A DNA stretch of 25,966 nucleotides from an uncultured Sphingobacteriales bacterium (lineage in GTDB: Bacteria > Bacteroidota > Bacteroidia > Chitinophagales > Chitinophagaceae). Positions 1-7,233 of the stretch are shown here, piece by piece. Position numbers and translations under genes: made by a program. The notes beneath the pieces are model-generated. The model worked only from the letters and a program-made list of their open reading frames with translations, was not told where the DNA came from and made no database searches. Position 1 is the first letter of the stretch; every line of letters begins with the position of its first letter. The DNA lies in NCBI GenBank assembly GCA_946887085.1, contig CAMPKG010000006.1:1-25966 (forward strand). Direction: 5' to 3'.

Positions 1-756
1 TCCCTCAACATGTTGGGAGACCAATCTTTTGGAGGGACAGGCCTGTTTTGGGATGGCAGGGAGAATAGCCTTAAGAATCTGGTAGGGCGGCCTCTTACCA
101 ATCACATCGAAATGGGTATTGACGATGTGAATAGCTTGCCCGCCAAGCTTGCTGAGCTGCCCTATTATAAAAAACTGTTTAAAGACGCTTATGGTACCGA
201 GCAGATCAGTTTCGACAGGATATCTGAAGCAGTAGCTTTTTTTATCACTTCTGTTAAGGCTGCAGACACCCGCTACGATCAATATATAACACGTCGCGCG
301 TCACTGACGGCGGAGGAATTGCACGGATTGCAGCTGTTTAATGTTAAGTACAACTGCGGTAACTGTCACAGGATAGATACCATGGGCTACATTAGCTCGG
401 CCTCTATGGATATTGGCCTTGCCAGCAAAAATAGTGATGGTGGAGTAGGTGATGTTACGGGCCGGCCGCAGGATATGAATGTTTTCAGGATACCCAATCT
501 TCGCAATGTTGGCATCACCGCGCCATATATGCACGATGGGCGCTTTAAAACGCTGCACGAAGTGCTCGATCATTACAGCTCCGGGATAGAAAATACTCCT
601 AATCTCAACTTCCAGCTGAGGGACATGGACGGTAAGCCGATGCGCATGAACATTTCAGCAACGGAAAAAGACGCGCTCGTTGCCTTCCTGAATACACTTA
701 CGGACTATACAATGATCACGGATCCAAAATATTCCGACCCTTTCCGCCTGAAATAA
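1..756 (+). CDS. Di-heme cytochrome c peroxidase (MauG/CcpA family), 5'-truncated
   Basis: The reading frame is open from base 1 to the TAA at 754-756, so the true start lies upstream of the window; the first ATG (10) is internal. The segment begins in the conserved stretch that reads FFWDGR in relatives (here LFWDGREN) followed by an NHIEMG motif typical of bacterial di-heme peroxidases. A covalent heme site CGNCH lies about residues 116-120 from base 10, and the family block RNVGITAPYMHDGRF follows, with a Met that is a candidate distal heme ligand. Known family role: periplasmic reduction of hydrogen peroxide, or MauG-type oxidation of a partner protein. The N-terminal heme domain is not in view. 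It is followed after 31 bases by a beta-barrel-like gene in the same direction, so the two may be co-transcribed. Substrate or partner cannot be read from the sequence. Confidence 0.88.
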   Translation, partial: SLNMLGDQSFGGTGLFWDGRENSLKNLVGRPLTNHIEMGIDDVNSLPAKLAELPYYKKLFKDAYGTEQISFDRISEAVAFFITSVKAADTRYDQYITRRASLTAEELHGLQLFNVKYNCGNCHRIDTMGYISSASMDIGLASKNSDGGVGDVTGRPQDMNVFRIPNLRNVGITAPYMHDGRFKTLHEVLDHYSSGIENTPNLNFQLRDMDGKPMRMNISATEKDALVAFLNTLTDYTMITDPKYSDPFRLK

Positions 757-787
757 AAACAATATATCACAACACAAATCTTGAAAA

Positions 788-1510
788 ATGAAAAAACTGA
801 TGCTGTTGCTTGCACTTGGCGGTGCATGCGCTAACCCATTGATTGCCCAGGAACAAACAGACATATTACCTTTACCTAAAACAAAGAAATTCGATCACAA
901 GGTTGGCGTGCAGGTCAACGAGCTGATCCGGCAGGTGTTCAACTTCAGCAATACCGCCTCTACCGTTCATAACCCTTACCTGTTGATATACTCGGTAAAT
1001 CACACCCGGACAGGCCTCGGCATAAGGGCCGGTGTAGGTTACACCCTGCGAAATATCAACGATGACAATGGTATTAATAAGTCGGAGACCCATATCAATG
1101 ATGTGAAGGCCCGTTTAGGATTTGAGAAGGCATTCAAATTATCAGAACGATGGAGTGCGGGTGCGGGACTTGATTTTGTATACAGCAATGCAAACAATCG
1201 CACAAAGAACGTGCTCAATAGTTTTGATTCTACCACGACAGTTACTAAAACGCTTGTTTCAAATTATGGCGGTGGTCCCATGGTCTGGTTAAGATACCAC
1301 ATCACTCCGCGTGTGCTGATAGGAACGGAAATGAGCACCTATTATACTTCCGGTTTTGACAAAAAGACGGTTGAAATAACGAAGAAGGGATTTACGCCGG
1401 GTCCCAGCCCCAGGCCACAGTTCAATACGACCATCTCACACTCAGATGATAAATTATCCGACGTGGTCATGAACCTCCCGGTAGCATTGTACCTGATCGT
1501 GAGCTTCTAG
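788..1510 (+). CDS. Outer-membrane beta-barrel-like hypothetical protein
   Basis: A 240-residue protein starting MKKLMLLLALGG with a signal peptide cleaved near Ala20-Gln21. The mature part is rich in alternating polar and hydrophobic stretches with many Tyr, Asn and Thr (for example RAGVGYTLRNIN and GAGLDFVYSNAN), and it ends in VALYLIVSF, a hydrophobic C-terminal strand with terminal Phe as in outer-membrane barrels. I do not recognise a named family. By context it lies 31 bases after the cytochrome c peroxidase gene and may share its transcript. Its end at 1510 is four bases from the convergent stop of the DUF3817 gene. The barrel assignment is an inference from composition and the C-terminal Phe. 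Confidence 0.75.
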   Translation: MKKLMLLLALGGACANPLIAQEQTDILPLPKTKKFDHKVGVQVNELIRQVFNFSNTASTVHNPYLLIYSVNHTRTGLGIRAGVGYTLRNINDDNGINKSETHINDVKARLGFEKAFKLSERWSAGAGLDFVYSNANNRTKNVLNSFDSTTTVTKTLVSNYGGGPMVWLRYHITPRVLIGTEMSTYYTSGFDKKTVEITKKGFTPGPSPRPQFNTTISHSDDKLSDVVMNLPVALYLIVSF

Positions 1511-1514
1511 CGAC

Positions 1515-1808
1515 TTACCGGTCTTCAGCCTTCAGCGTTTTGTCGACAAAAAATGGCGCAAAGGGTATGAGGGAAGATATAAATACCAGGGTCGTTTTTT
1601 TGAAGCTCCATTTGTAGGCGATCCAAACCTGGAGGAGCAGGAAACAATAAGCAACGAAGAGCAGACCATGCACCCAGCCGGTGTATCTCACTGCCTCGGG
1701 CATATCGGCCATATATTTTAAAGGCATGGCTATGAACAATAAAAACAGGTAGGATATACCTTCAATGATGGCCACTGTACGGAAATGTCCAAGCTTCGAC
1801 TTTTGCAT
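1515..1808 (-). CDS. DUF3817 family small integral membrane protein
   Basis: A 97-residue protein if started at the ATG at 1806-1808 (MQKSKLGHFRTVAIIEGIS). A longer open frame extends to 1934, but its extra N-terminus is unlike the family and would overlap the promoter region, so the shorter start is chosen. Features typical of DUF3817 are the N-terminal RTVAIIEGISYL segment, a first membrane helix, LKYMADMPEAVRYTGWVHG, a second helix (LLFVAYCFLLLQVWIAY) and a third near the C-terminus (VFISSLIPFAPFFVD). The function of the family is unknown; it also occurs as a domain fused to transporters. A TAAATTTG box on the minus strand sits five bases before the ATG, which predicts an almost leaderless transcript. 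Confidence 0.82.
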   Translation of the reverse strand: MQKSKLGHFRTVAIIEGISYLFLLFIAMPLKYMADMPEAVRYTGWVHGLLFVAYCFLLLQVWIAYKWSFKKTTLVFISSLIPFAPFFVDKTLKAEDR

Positions 1809-1813
1809 AGCTG

Positions 1814-1821
1814 CAAATTTA
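1814..1821 (-). promoter_or_regulatory. Candidate -7 box (TAAATTTG) of the DUF3817 gene
   Basis: On the minus strand the sequence is TAAATTTGC, matching the Bacteroidota TAnnTTTG element, with the ATG only five bases further on. The nearest TTTG (1847-1850) is 25 bases upstream, longer than the usual 19-21, so the -33 element is uncertain. Confidence 0.45.
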
Positions 1822-1873
1822 GGGGTTGAAAGCCAGTCGACCGCTACAAACGGGTTTAAACAGCCGATTCCGG

Positions 1874-1905
1874 TTGTAATACCTATCGAAACTTTCTTAT
1901 TTTTG
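1874..1905 (+). promoter_or_regulatory. Candidate promoter of yebC (TTG-N21-TATTTTTG)
   Basis: TTG at 1874-1876 and TATTTTTG at 1898-1905 are separated by 21 bases and followed by C, matching the Bacteroidota -33/-7 arrangement. The transcript would have a leader of about 30 bases before the ATG at 1940. Confidence 0.5.
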
Positions 1906-1939
1906 CGCGCACTAATTGTAAAAAAGCTATACATATTAT

Positions 1940-2650
1940 ATGGGCCGGATATTTGAAGTACGTAAATCTAAAATGTTTGCCCGGTACGACCGGATGGCAA
2001 AACAGTTCACGCGTATTGGTAAGGAGATAGCTATTGCGGTGAAGAAAGGCGGCCCTGAACCTGACACCAACCCGATGCTGCGCCGCATTATGCAGAATGC
2101 GAAGTCGTTCAACATGCCCAAGGACCGCATCGAAGGCGCTATTAAAAATGCCCTGGGTAAAGATACCAGCAATTATGATGAATTGCTTTATGAAGGTTAT
2201 GCACCCCATGGGATAGCTATACTGGTAGAAACAGCTACCGACAATAACACACGTACGGTTGCCAACGTCCGCTCTCATTTCAACAAAGGAGGTGGCACCC
2301 TGGGCAACAGCGGATCGGTTGCGTTCATGTTCAAACATCTTGGTGTGTTCAAGCTGAACGCTGAAGGATTGAATGCTGAAGACCTGGAACTGGAATTGAT
2401 AGATGCAGGATTGGAAGAGCTTGGCGAGGACAGCGAGGGTAACCTGATCCTACGTTGCGAGTTTAACTCGTTCGGCAGCATGCAAAAAGCATTGGAAGAA
2501 AGAGGGATCACACCCATTTCATCTGAACTGGAATGGATACCGCTGAACACCGTAGAGATTTCGGAAGAGCAATCGGATGAAGTATTTAAGCTGATAGAGC
2601 GCCTGGAGCAGGACGATGATGTGCAGCGTGTGTTCCACAATATGGCCTAA
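1940..2650 (+). CDS. YebC/PmpR family DNA-binding regulator / translation factor
   Basis: A 236-residue protein of the usual family length. The N-terminus (GRIFEVRKSKMFARYDRMAK) matches the Bacteroidota version of the family opening, followed by the conserved FTRIGKEIAIAVKKGG and NPMLRRIMQNAKSFNMPKD segments of the helical domain. Next come the YEGYAPHGIAILVETATDN strand block, and RSHFNKGGGTLGNSGSVAFM, the best-conserved signature of YebC/TACO1. In bacteria some members act as transcriptional regulators; others are reported to help ribosomes through difficult sequences such as polyproline. Which applies here cannot be told. It is divergent from the DUF3817 gene and followed by a terminator-like hairpin. 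Confidence 0.96.
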   Translation: MGRIFEVRKSKMFARYDRMAKQFTRIGKEIAIAVKKGGPEPDTNPMLRRIMQNAKSFNMPKDRIEGAIKNALGKDTSNYDELLYEGYAPHGIAILVETATDNNTRTVANVRSHFNKGGGTLGNSGSVAFMFKHLGVFKLNAEGLNAEDLELELIDAGLEELGEDSEGNLILRCEFNSFGSMQKALEERGITPISSELEWIPLNTVEISEEQSDEVFKLIERLEQDDDVQRVFHNMA

Positions 2651-2670
2651 AGCATTTGTCACGCTATAGT

Positions 2671-2700
2671 AGAAAGCGGTGGCGGTGCTACCGCTTTTTC
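2671..2700 (+). terminator. Rho-independent terminator after yebC
   Basis: AAAGCGGT (2673-2680) and ACCGCTTT (2690-2697) form a perfect 8-bp stem with a 9-base loop, the 3' arm ending in a T5 run. It lies 22 bases after the yebC stop. Confidence 0.75.
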
Positions 2701-2736
2701 ATTTGCGGTATTAACTTTAGGATACAATTTATCATT

Positions 2737-3477
2737 ATGAAGAAACTACCCATTTTGCTGCTTGCTGTGCTTCTGACCGCAGGTTGTAAGAAGAAGGAGG
2801 AGTCAAACCCGGTTCCGGATTATAAGGAGCTGACTGATTTTCTGTATCTGCCTGTGAGGGATGCTGAATGGAGAGTTCATATGCAGGGATATGAAATTAC
2901 GGATCTGGGAAACCCCTGCCAGGAAGAGGCGGAAAACAATTTTGATACAGCATGGCACCAGTACACCACAATTAGGTCCACTGGTTCTGATACTTTTATC
3001 AGAGGCCGCAAATACTATCGTTATCACATCTGGACCGATCATGAATACACCAGGGTAAATTGCAAGTCATATGAAAAGAGTAAAGTACGCGGTTCTATTT
3101 TTTTGCGGGAAGATACAATAGGTAAGAGAATCATTGCCTGGTTAGGTGGGAATGATACGGCAGTTTTTGAAGATACAGTTGCTGATTTTTCTAAGGACCA
3201 ACCAGGAGACAGGGCTATTATTTCAGAGTACTGGCCGGCGAGTGAGGTTGCAGGTTTTAACAATGCAATTATCAATGGTCAGAAGTCGAAGATGTGGGAA
3301 GGAGTATTTCGTCATGATAAGATGGATAAATTCTTTTTAAAAGGATATGGCATCGGTGGTCAAATAGGTATACTTCCGTCGTATTATTTATGGTATTCGC
3401 AACCCCGCGCTGTTGAATTAATATATAAAGGAGAATCGACACGGTTTGATTTTCCTTTACAATACTATATAAAATAG
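2737..3477 (+). CDS. Hypothetical lipoprotein
   Basis: A 246-residue protein from the ATG at 2737. The open frame continues upstream to 2656, but that part overlaps the yebC terminator and lacks signal character, while MKKLPILLLAVLLTAGC is a textbook lipoprotein signal peptide with lipobox TAGC (Cys17). The mature protein begins CKKKEES and is rich in Tyr, Trp and Asp/Lys with no domain I recognise; it ends FDFPLQYYIK. It is expected to be a periplasmic or outer-membrane-anchored lipoprotein of unknown role. Two consecutive TAG codons close it, and the CWC gene starts four bases later, so the two genes are probably co-transcribed. Confidence 0.85.
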   Translation: MKKLPILLLAVLLTAGCKKKEESNPVPDYKELTDFLYLPVRDAEWRVHMQGYEITDLGNPCQEEAENNFDTAWHQYTTIRSTGSDTFIRGRKYYRYHIWTDHEYTRVNCKSYEKSKVRGSIFLREDTIGKRIIAWLGGNDTAVFEDTVADFSKDQPGDRAIISEYWPASEVAGFNNAIINGQKSKMWEGVFRHDKMDKFFLKGYGIGGQIGILPSYYLWYSQPRAVELIYKGESTRFDFPLQYYIK

Positions 3478-3481
3478 TAGG

Positions 3482-3661
3482 ATGTCAAAATTGTGTTCAA
3501 AATGCGGGGCAGAATTTGAATGTGGCGTAAGCACCGGCAACTGCTGGTGTATGAATTACGTTGTACCTGAAATGGAGTTAGAGGAAATGAAGAAAGATTT
3601 TAAAGATTGCCTTTGCCCGGATTGCCTGTGTGAATACGCTACAGAGTACAAGGAACAATAG
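3482..3661 (+). CDS. Cysteine-rich CWC family protein (59 aa)
   Basis: A short frame starting ATG at 3482 and ending TAG at 3659-3661. The translation opens MSKLCSKCGAEFECG, contains GNCWCMN, and ends with CLCPDCLCEYATEYKEQ. The spacing CxxCG..F.C, then CWC, then CLCxxCLC is the signature of the Pfam Cys_rich_CWC family. Ten of 59 residues are Cys, so metal binding (zinc-ribbon-like) is likely, although the family function is not known. The start is four bases after the stop of the lipoprotein gene. Its stop codon directly abuts the stop codon of the convergent DUF3052 gene (3662-3664), with no room for a terminator between them. At 59 residues it is easily lost by length cut-offs. Confidence 0.88.
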   Translation: MSKLCSKCGAEFECGVSTGNCWCMNYVVPEMELEEMKKDFKDCLCPDCLCEYATEYKEQ

Positions 3662-4069
3662 TTATCTGTCTTTAAGCCGGTAAACAAGCTTTAATCCTGA
3701 CCATTCGTCGTCAACGGCGCAAACTTTTACATCCACCAGGCCGATCTCAAGCACGTGGTTCCGGATAAGGTCTTCTGTTAGCTCTGTTGGTTTTTTAGCC
3801 GCCTTCTTATACCAGGATATCCAGATGGCCCCGTCCTTTTTTATCTGTTGCCTCAAAATATCGAGTTTGTCTTTAAACTCTTTTTCAGAGTTCGTGAAGA
3901 AATGAATAACGTCGATGTTGCTCGTTGCTTTATTTTTTACGGACAGGTCTTTATAGGCATCACCCACCAGTTCTTCATAATGCGCCGGTGCATTGACCAG
4001 TTTGACGGTTTGTCGCGCTTTTAGCCCCAGCTTTTTGAATAATGGAGTGCCGGAATATCCCGCTGTCAT
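3662..4069 (-). CDS. DUF3052 family protein
   Basis: A 135-residue soluble protein. The opening TAGYSGTPLFKKLGLKARQ and the following VKLVNAPAHYEELVGDA match the typical DUF3052 pattern (SGTPLxKKLGI, NAPxxFxxLL). The middle holds DVIHFFTNSEKEF and GAIWISWYKKAAKKPTELTE, the latter being the conserved W-x-x-W/Y-x-K block of the family; the C-terminal part is DDEWSGLKLVYR. No catalytic residues are known and the role is unassigned. It is convergent with the CWC gene, the two stops abutting, and divergent from rlmB. Confidence 0.85.
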   Translation of the reverse strand: MTAGYSGTPLFKKLGLKARQTVKLVNAPAHYEELVGDAYKDLSVKNKATSNIDVIHFFTNSEKEFKDKLDILRQQIKKDGAIWISWYKKAAKKPTELTEDLIRNHVLEIGLVDVKVCAVDDEWSGLKLVYRLKDR

Positions 4070-4085
4070 ATCGATGTATTAATCA

Positions 4086-4115
4086 TTCTCAAGATAACAA
4101 TTTTGCGTACGTTTG
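4086..4115 (+). promoter_or_regulatory. Candidate promoter of rlmB (TTC-N19-TACGTTTG)
   Basis: TACGTTTG at 4108-4115, followed by C, matches the -7 element exactly; TTC at 4086-4088 is a one-mismatch -33 element at the ideal 19-base spacing. The rlmB ATG (4121) begins five bases after the box, so the transcript should be leaderless or nearly so. Confidence 0.55.
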
Positions 4116-4120
4116 CGCAC

Positions 4121-4870
4121 ATGAAGCCTGCACGCTCGCTGCCCTTATTGATCGGACGTAAACCTTTGCTGGAAGCCTTGGAACAAGGTACGGCGATCGA
4201 GAAGATATTTATGCTGCGTTCAGCTTCGGGCGAGGAGATAAATGCTATTAAGCGTCTTGCACGTGAACGCAATATTCCCATCAGCCAGGTGCCAGTTGAA
4301 AAACTGAATAATCTTACGAGGGCTCAGCACCAGGGTGTTGTAGCATGGACCAGCCTGCTTCAGTACGTGGAGTTACAGGAAGCCATTTCCCATGTAGTGG
4401 AAGATGGCCAGACGCCGCTATTTGTATTGCTTGATGGTGTGACTGATGTGCGCAACGTGGGCGCTATCGCCCGCAGTGCCTTGTGTTGCGGGGCGCAGGG
4501 TTTGATACTTCCTACTTCATCGTCGGCCTCTCTTACTGAAGAAGCAATAAAGACATCTGCAGGAGCCTTGCGCAAAATATTATTATGCCGTATTCCCTCT
4601 GTACAACAGGCGATAGATGTGCTGAGGTTAAATGGGATACAGGTATTGGGTACACAAATGCAGGGTAGTATCCCGGTGTTTGAAGCCGATCTGAAAATAC
4701 CATCCTGCATAGTAATGGGTGCAGAAGATACCGGCATCAGCAAAGATGTTATTCGTCGTGCAGATGCGCTGATTCGCATTCCTATGACGGAGATTTTTGA
4801 TTCGCTTAATGTGTCAGTGGCCACAGGCATGATACTATACGAAGCGCTCAGGCAACGCCTTGTAAATTAG
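4121..4870 (+). CDS. rlmB: 23S rRNA (guanosine-2'-O)-methyltransferase RlmB (SpoU/TrmH family)
   Basis: A 249-residue protein from the ATG at 4121. An upstream in-frame TTG (4103) would run through the promoter box and is rejected. The N-terminal substrate-binding domain contains LIGRKPLLEAL and ends with the conserved HQGVVAW (about 70-76). The SPOUT domain shows all three SpoU motifs: LLDGVTDVRNVGAIARSA (103-120), with Asn112 and catalytic-type Arg118; IVMGAEDTGIS (197-207); and IPMTEIFDSLNVSVATGMIL (220-239), which forms the trefoil-knot SAM site. The known reaction is SAM-dependent methylation of the 2'-OH of G2251 in the 23S peptidyl-transferase loop. The exact nucleotide target is inferred from the RlmB/TrmH-group-3 resemblance. 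Confidence 0.93.
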   Translation: MKPARSLPLLIGRKPLLEALEQGTAIEKIFMLRSASGEEINAIKRLARERNIPISQVPVEKLNNLTRAQHQGVVAWTSLLQYVELQEAISHVVEDGQTPLFVLLDGVTDVRNVGAIARSALCCGAQGLILPTSSSASLTEEAIKTSAGALRKILLCRIPSVQQAIDVLRLNGIQVLGTQMQGSIPVFEADLKIPSCIVMGAEDTGISKDVIRRADALIRIPMTEIFDSLNVSVATGMILYEALRQRLVN

Positions 4871-4900
4871 AGATGTTAACATCCCGTCCATAAAATATTT

Positions 4901-4930
4901 TTGCATTTTTCATTTTTGATTCTACATTTG
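4901..4930 (+). promoter_or_regulatory. Promoter of the cobalamin operon (TTG-N19-TACATTTG)
   Basis: TTG at 4901-4903 in a T-rich stretch and TACATTTG at 4923-4930 are separated by exactly 19 bases, the canonical Bacteroidota spacing. Transcription would begin around 4935, just before the riboswitch. This is the clearest promoter in the window. Confidence 0.65.
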
Positions 4931-4934
4931 CAGT

Positions 4935-5106
4935 CATGAAGGTTTCCTGCCGATAGGCGGGATGAAAAGGGAACCGCGGTGAAAATCCCGGACATTACCC
5001 GATGCTGTAAGCTTCAATAACAGCCTTTTGCTACCTGCAATTCATGCCACTGTTGCCCTGTGCAACGGGAAGGCCGCAAAAGGTGAAGTAAGTCAGAAGA
5101 CCTGCC
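4935..5106 (+). ncRNA. Cobalamin riboswitch (B12 element)
   Basis: The region between rlmB and the next gene holds a typical cobalamin aptamer. Seen in order are: AGGT (4940-4943), which can pair with ACCT (5100-5103) to close P1; a G-rich junction with AAAAGGGAACC; the conserved GCCACTG (5046-5052); and the B12 box AAGTCAGAAGACCTGCC (5090-5106). Known role: binding adenosyl- or methylcobalamin in the mRNA leader to switch off downstream uptake or synthesis genes. Here it precedes a four-gene operon with BtuG-like and BtuB-like products, which fits vitamin B12 import. Confidence 0.95.
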
Positions 5107-5182
5107 TTTGAAATAGTACTTATCGCTGCTTTCGGGAAAAAAAGCACAGGTAAGACAAAGGCTTGCCATTCAGGCTTTTTTC
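5104..5182 (+). terminator. Probable expression platform of the cobalamin riboswitch
   Basis: Two competing pairings are visible by eye. One is GCCTTTG (5104-5110), starting inside the end of the B12 box, with CAAAGGC (5156-5162). The other is a terminator-like hairpin: an A-run plus GC (5138-5145) pairs with GCTTTTTT (5174-5181) and encloses GGTAAG (5149-5154) paired with CTTGCC (5162-5167). The T6 run supports transcription attenuation, but the fold has not been computed and a translational mechanism is possible. Confidence 0.5.
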
Positions 5183-5242
5183 TTCAACCTAGTATTTTCC
5201 GTAGCTGCTATTTGAAAATTGTTTTTAAAAACCAATTTCGAT

Positions 5243-6232
5243 ATGCGCAGTTTTACACTCGTTCTTTTTGCCCTGTTGCTGGGCACGGCTTCAAAAGCCC
5301 AAACAATCGCAACCTTCGACACGCTCTCGTTGCCCAAGCCGGACACGTTTTATGTCAACTACAGCGCCTATGGTACTGATGTTGGCTTTGACGATGGGCT
5401 GGCCCATTTTCCCTGTGTCTACGACACATTTCCCGGTGGATTTCAATACTGGAACTATGGCTTTGCTTATTCCAATATGACCGACAGCATCACCCAGGGT
5501 TTCGGTAATCAGTATTCCGCTATTACAGGCAAAGGATACAATAACTCAGCCCAATACCTAGTGGCTTATGGCGCCAGCAATAAAGTATTTCTCAAAGGCA
5601 AAGCTATTAACCAACCTGTGAACGGATTTTACATAGCGAACACAGCCTATGCCTGGCACAGTATGGCCAACGGCGATATGTTCGCGAAGAAATTCGGAGG
5701 GCCTACGGGCAGCGATTCTGACTGGTTTAAAGTAACCATCAGGGGCTATTCAGGGGGCAGTTTAAAGAATGACAGCGTAGAGTATTTCCTGGCTGATTTC
5801 CGCTCGCCTGTTAATGCAAACGACACGATCATGCGCGGATGGAACTGGGTGAACCTGCTTCCACTCGGTGATGTTGATAGTCTGCTGTTTACACTGAATT
5901 CGTCGGATACGGGAATGTTTGGAATGAACACACCCGCGTATTTTGCAATGGACAATTTCCACACGTTTGAGACCGCATCGGTAGGTGAAGCGCCAGCGCA
6001 GCTTGCCGCAAAACTGTATCCAAATCCTGCGGTTAACGAACTGTTTGTTGAAACAAAAAGAGGAGAGATAAATGCGGCTTACGTAATAGATATGACAGGC
6101 AAGGTAGTATCGCAACACGCCGTGAAAGATGAACTAACTTTGATCCCCGTGTCCAGCCTTGCTCCCGGTACCTATATATTAAAACTTGCAGGGGATGGTG
6201 GAACGGCAAGCGCACGTTTCGAAAAACATTAA
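5243..6232 (+). CDS. DUF4465 protein with T9SS type A sorting domain, cobalamin operon
   Basis: A 329-residue protein from the ATG at 5243 (MRSFTLVLFALLLGTASKAQ, a clean signal peptide ending KAQ). An in-frame TTG at 5219 is less likely as start. The mature region carries the DUF4465 pattern: WNYGFAYSNMTDSITQGFG, NQYSAITGKGYNNSAQYLV, GFYIANTAYAWHSMANGD, DWFKVTIRGYSGG, VEYFLADFRSP and GMNTPAYFAMDNFH. The last 70 or so residues (LYPNPAVNELFVET to LAPGTYILKL) form a T9SS type A sorting domain, predicting secretion across the outer membrane and surface attachment. As first gene after the B12 riboswitch, a role in capturing corrinoids at the surface is a reasonable inference; the domain itself has no established reaction. 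Its stop is two bases before the next ATG. Confidence 0.92.
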   Translation: MRSFTLVLFALLLGTASKAQTIATFDTLSLPKPDTFYVNYSAYGTDVGFDDGLAHFPCVYDTFPGGFQYWNYGFAYSNMTDSITQGFGNQYSAITGKGYNNSAQYLVAYGASNKVFLKGKAINQPVNGFYIANTAYAWHSMANGDMFAKKFGGPTGSDSDWFKVTIRGYSGGSLKNDSVEYFLADFRSPVNANDTIMRGWNWVNLLPLGDVDSLLFTLNSSDTGMFGMNTPAYFAMDNFHTFETASVGEAPAQLAAKLYPNPAVNELFVETKRGEINAAYVIDMTGKVVSQHAVKDELTLIPVSSLAPGTYILKLAGDGGTASARFEKH

Positions 6233-6234
6233 TA

Positions 6235-7233
6235 ATGAAAAGGCTCTGTAGCATAATCATATTGGCTGGACTGGTGCAAACTGCGATGGCGCAGTTTGCA
6301 CCGCAGGCCGGCGTTGCAGGCAGCACCGCCATACATAAAAGCAGTGGCTCGTTCACTGGTTGGGCAACCGGATGTATGGTAACGCGTGGTTATCTGGACA
6401 TCAATGACAAACAACAAGGCCTTGTTACCTCCGGAACGGATGCCATGGGTGCAGGCGAGGCCAACAATACACTGGTAAGCCTGGGCGATAGCGGCATTGC
6501 TGTGCTCACGTTCTCTCACCCGATCTACGATGGCCCGGGGCCAGACTTCGCCGTGTTTGAAAATGGCTTTGCGGATCCCTCGAATCCGGAAATGGCTTTT
6601 CTCGAATTGGCCTTCGTTGAAGTTAGTTCTGATGGGGTGAACTACTTCCGTTTTCCTCCCATCTGCAATACACCGACTTCGCCGCAAATACCAATGGCCG
6701 GAGTTTATGTGGACGCCAGGCGTATCAATAACCTCGCAGGTAAGTATATCGGAGGGTATGGAACACCGTTCGACCTGAATGAACTTGTAGGTAAACCAGG
6801 ACTTGACATAAATAAGGTAATGCATGTACGCATTGTCGATGTAGTTGGTTCTATCGGTACCGGTGCGTCGAAAGACATTGATGGTAACATCATCAACGAA
6901 CCATATCCCACAGCGATACCGACCGGCGGTTTTGATCTTGATGCCGTAGGCGCCTTGCACCAGGAAGGATTGTTTCCGGTTGGCATAGACGATGTGAAGC
7001 ATGATGTTGTATCTGTTTATCCGAACCCTGCAGCTGATAACATTATTGTGACTACAAAAATGCCCGGCTCATTTCAGGGAATGCTGACCGATGTGACAGG
7101 CAGGCAATTGCAGCAATTCACAGTGGATAACTCTGTACACATCTCCGTTTCAAACTATAGCCCCGGTGTTTACTACCTTATACTCAGCGATCCTAAAGGC
7201 AATAAATGGGTAGAGAAACTTACAAAGCTGTAA
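6235..7233 (+). CDS. T9SS-sorted cell-surface protein, cobalamin operon
   Basis: A 332-residue protein beginning MKRLCSIIILAGLVQTAMAQ, a signal peptide ending AMAQ. The body contains PGPDFAVFENGFADP, LELAFVEVSSDGVNYFRFP, VYVDARRINNLAGKY and FDLDAVGALHQEG, motifs I associate with uncharacterised bacterial surface proteins found next to corrinoid uptake genes, but I know no named domain function. The final 70 residues (VYPNPAADNIIVTT, MLTDVTGRQLQQF, YSPGVYYLIL) are a T9SS type A sorting domain. It lies two bases after the DUF4465 gene and overlaps the next gene by 28 bases, so translation is probably coupled. Acidic Asp-rich loops (DIDGN) might bind calcium; that is a guess. Confidence 0.88.
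   Translation: MKRLCSIIILAGLVQTAMAQFAPQAGVAGSTAIHKSSGSFTGWATGCMVTRGYLDINDKQQGLVTSGTDAMGAGEANNTLVSLGDSGIAVLTFSHPIYDGPGPDFAVFENGFADPSNPEMAFLELAFVEVSSDGVNYFRFPPICNTPTSPQIPMAGVYVDARRINNLAGKYIGGYGTPFDLNELVGKPGLDINKVMHVRIVDVVGSIGTGASKDIDGNIINEPYPTAIPTGGFDLDAVGALHQEGLFPVGIDDVKHDVVSVYPNPAADNIIVTTKMPGSFQGMLTDVTGRQLQQFTVDNSVHISVSNYSPGVYYLILSDPKGNKWVEKLTKL

Noticed and set aside
1809..1934. N-terminal extension of the DUF3817 frame up to 1934
   Set aside because: The extension covers the divergent yebC promoter and is unlike DUF3817 N-termini; the ATG at 1808 has its own -7 box.
4360..4830. 156-codon minus-strand open frame
   Set aside because: Antisense to rlmB over its SpoU motifs; no independent support.
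6229..7002. 257-codon minus-strand open frame
   Set aside because: Antisense to the T9SS-sorted surface protein; composition is rich in Arg, Cys and His as expected of a shadow frame.
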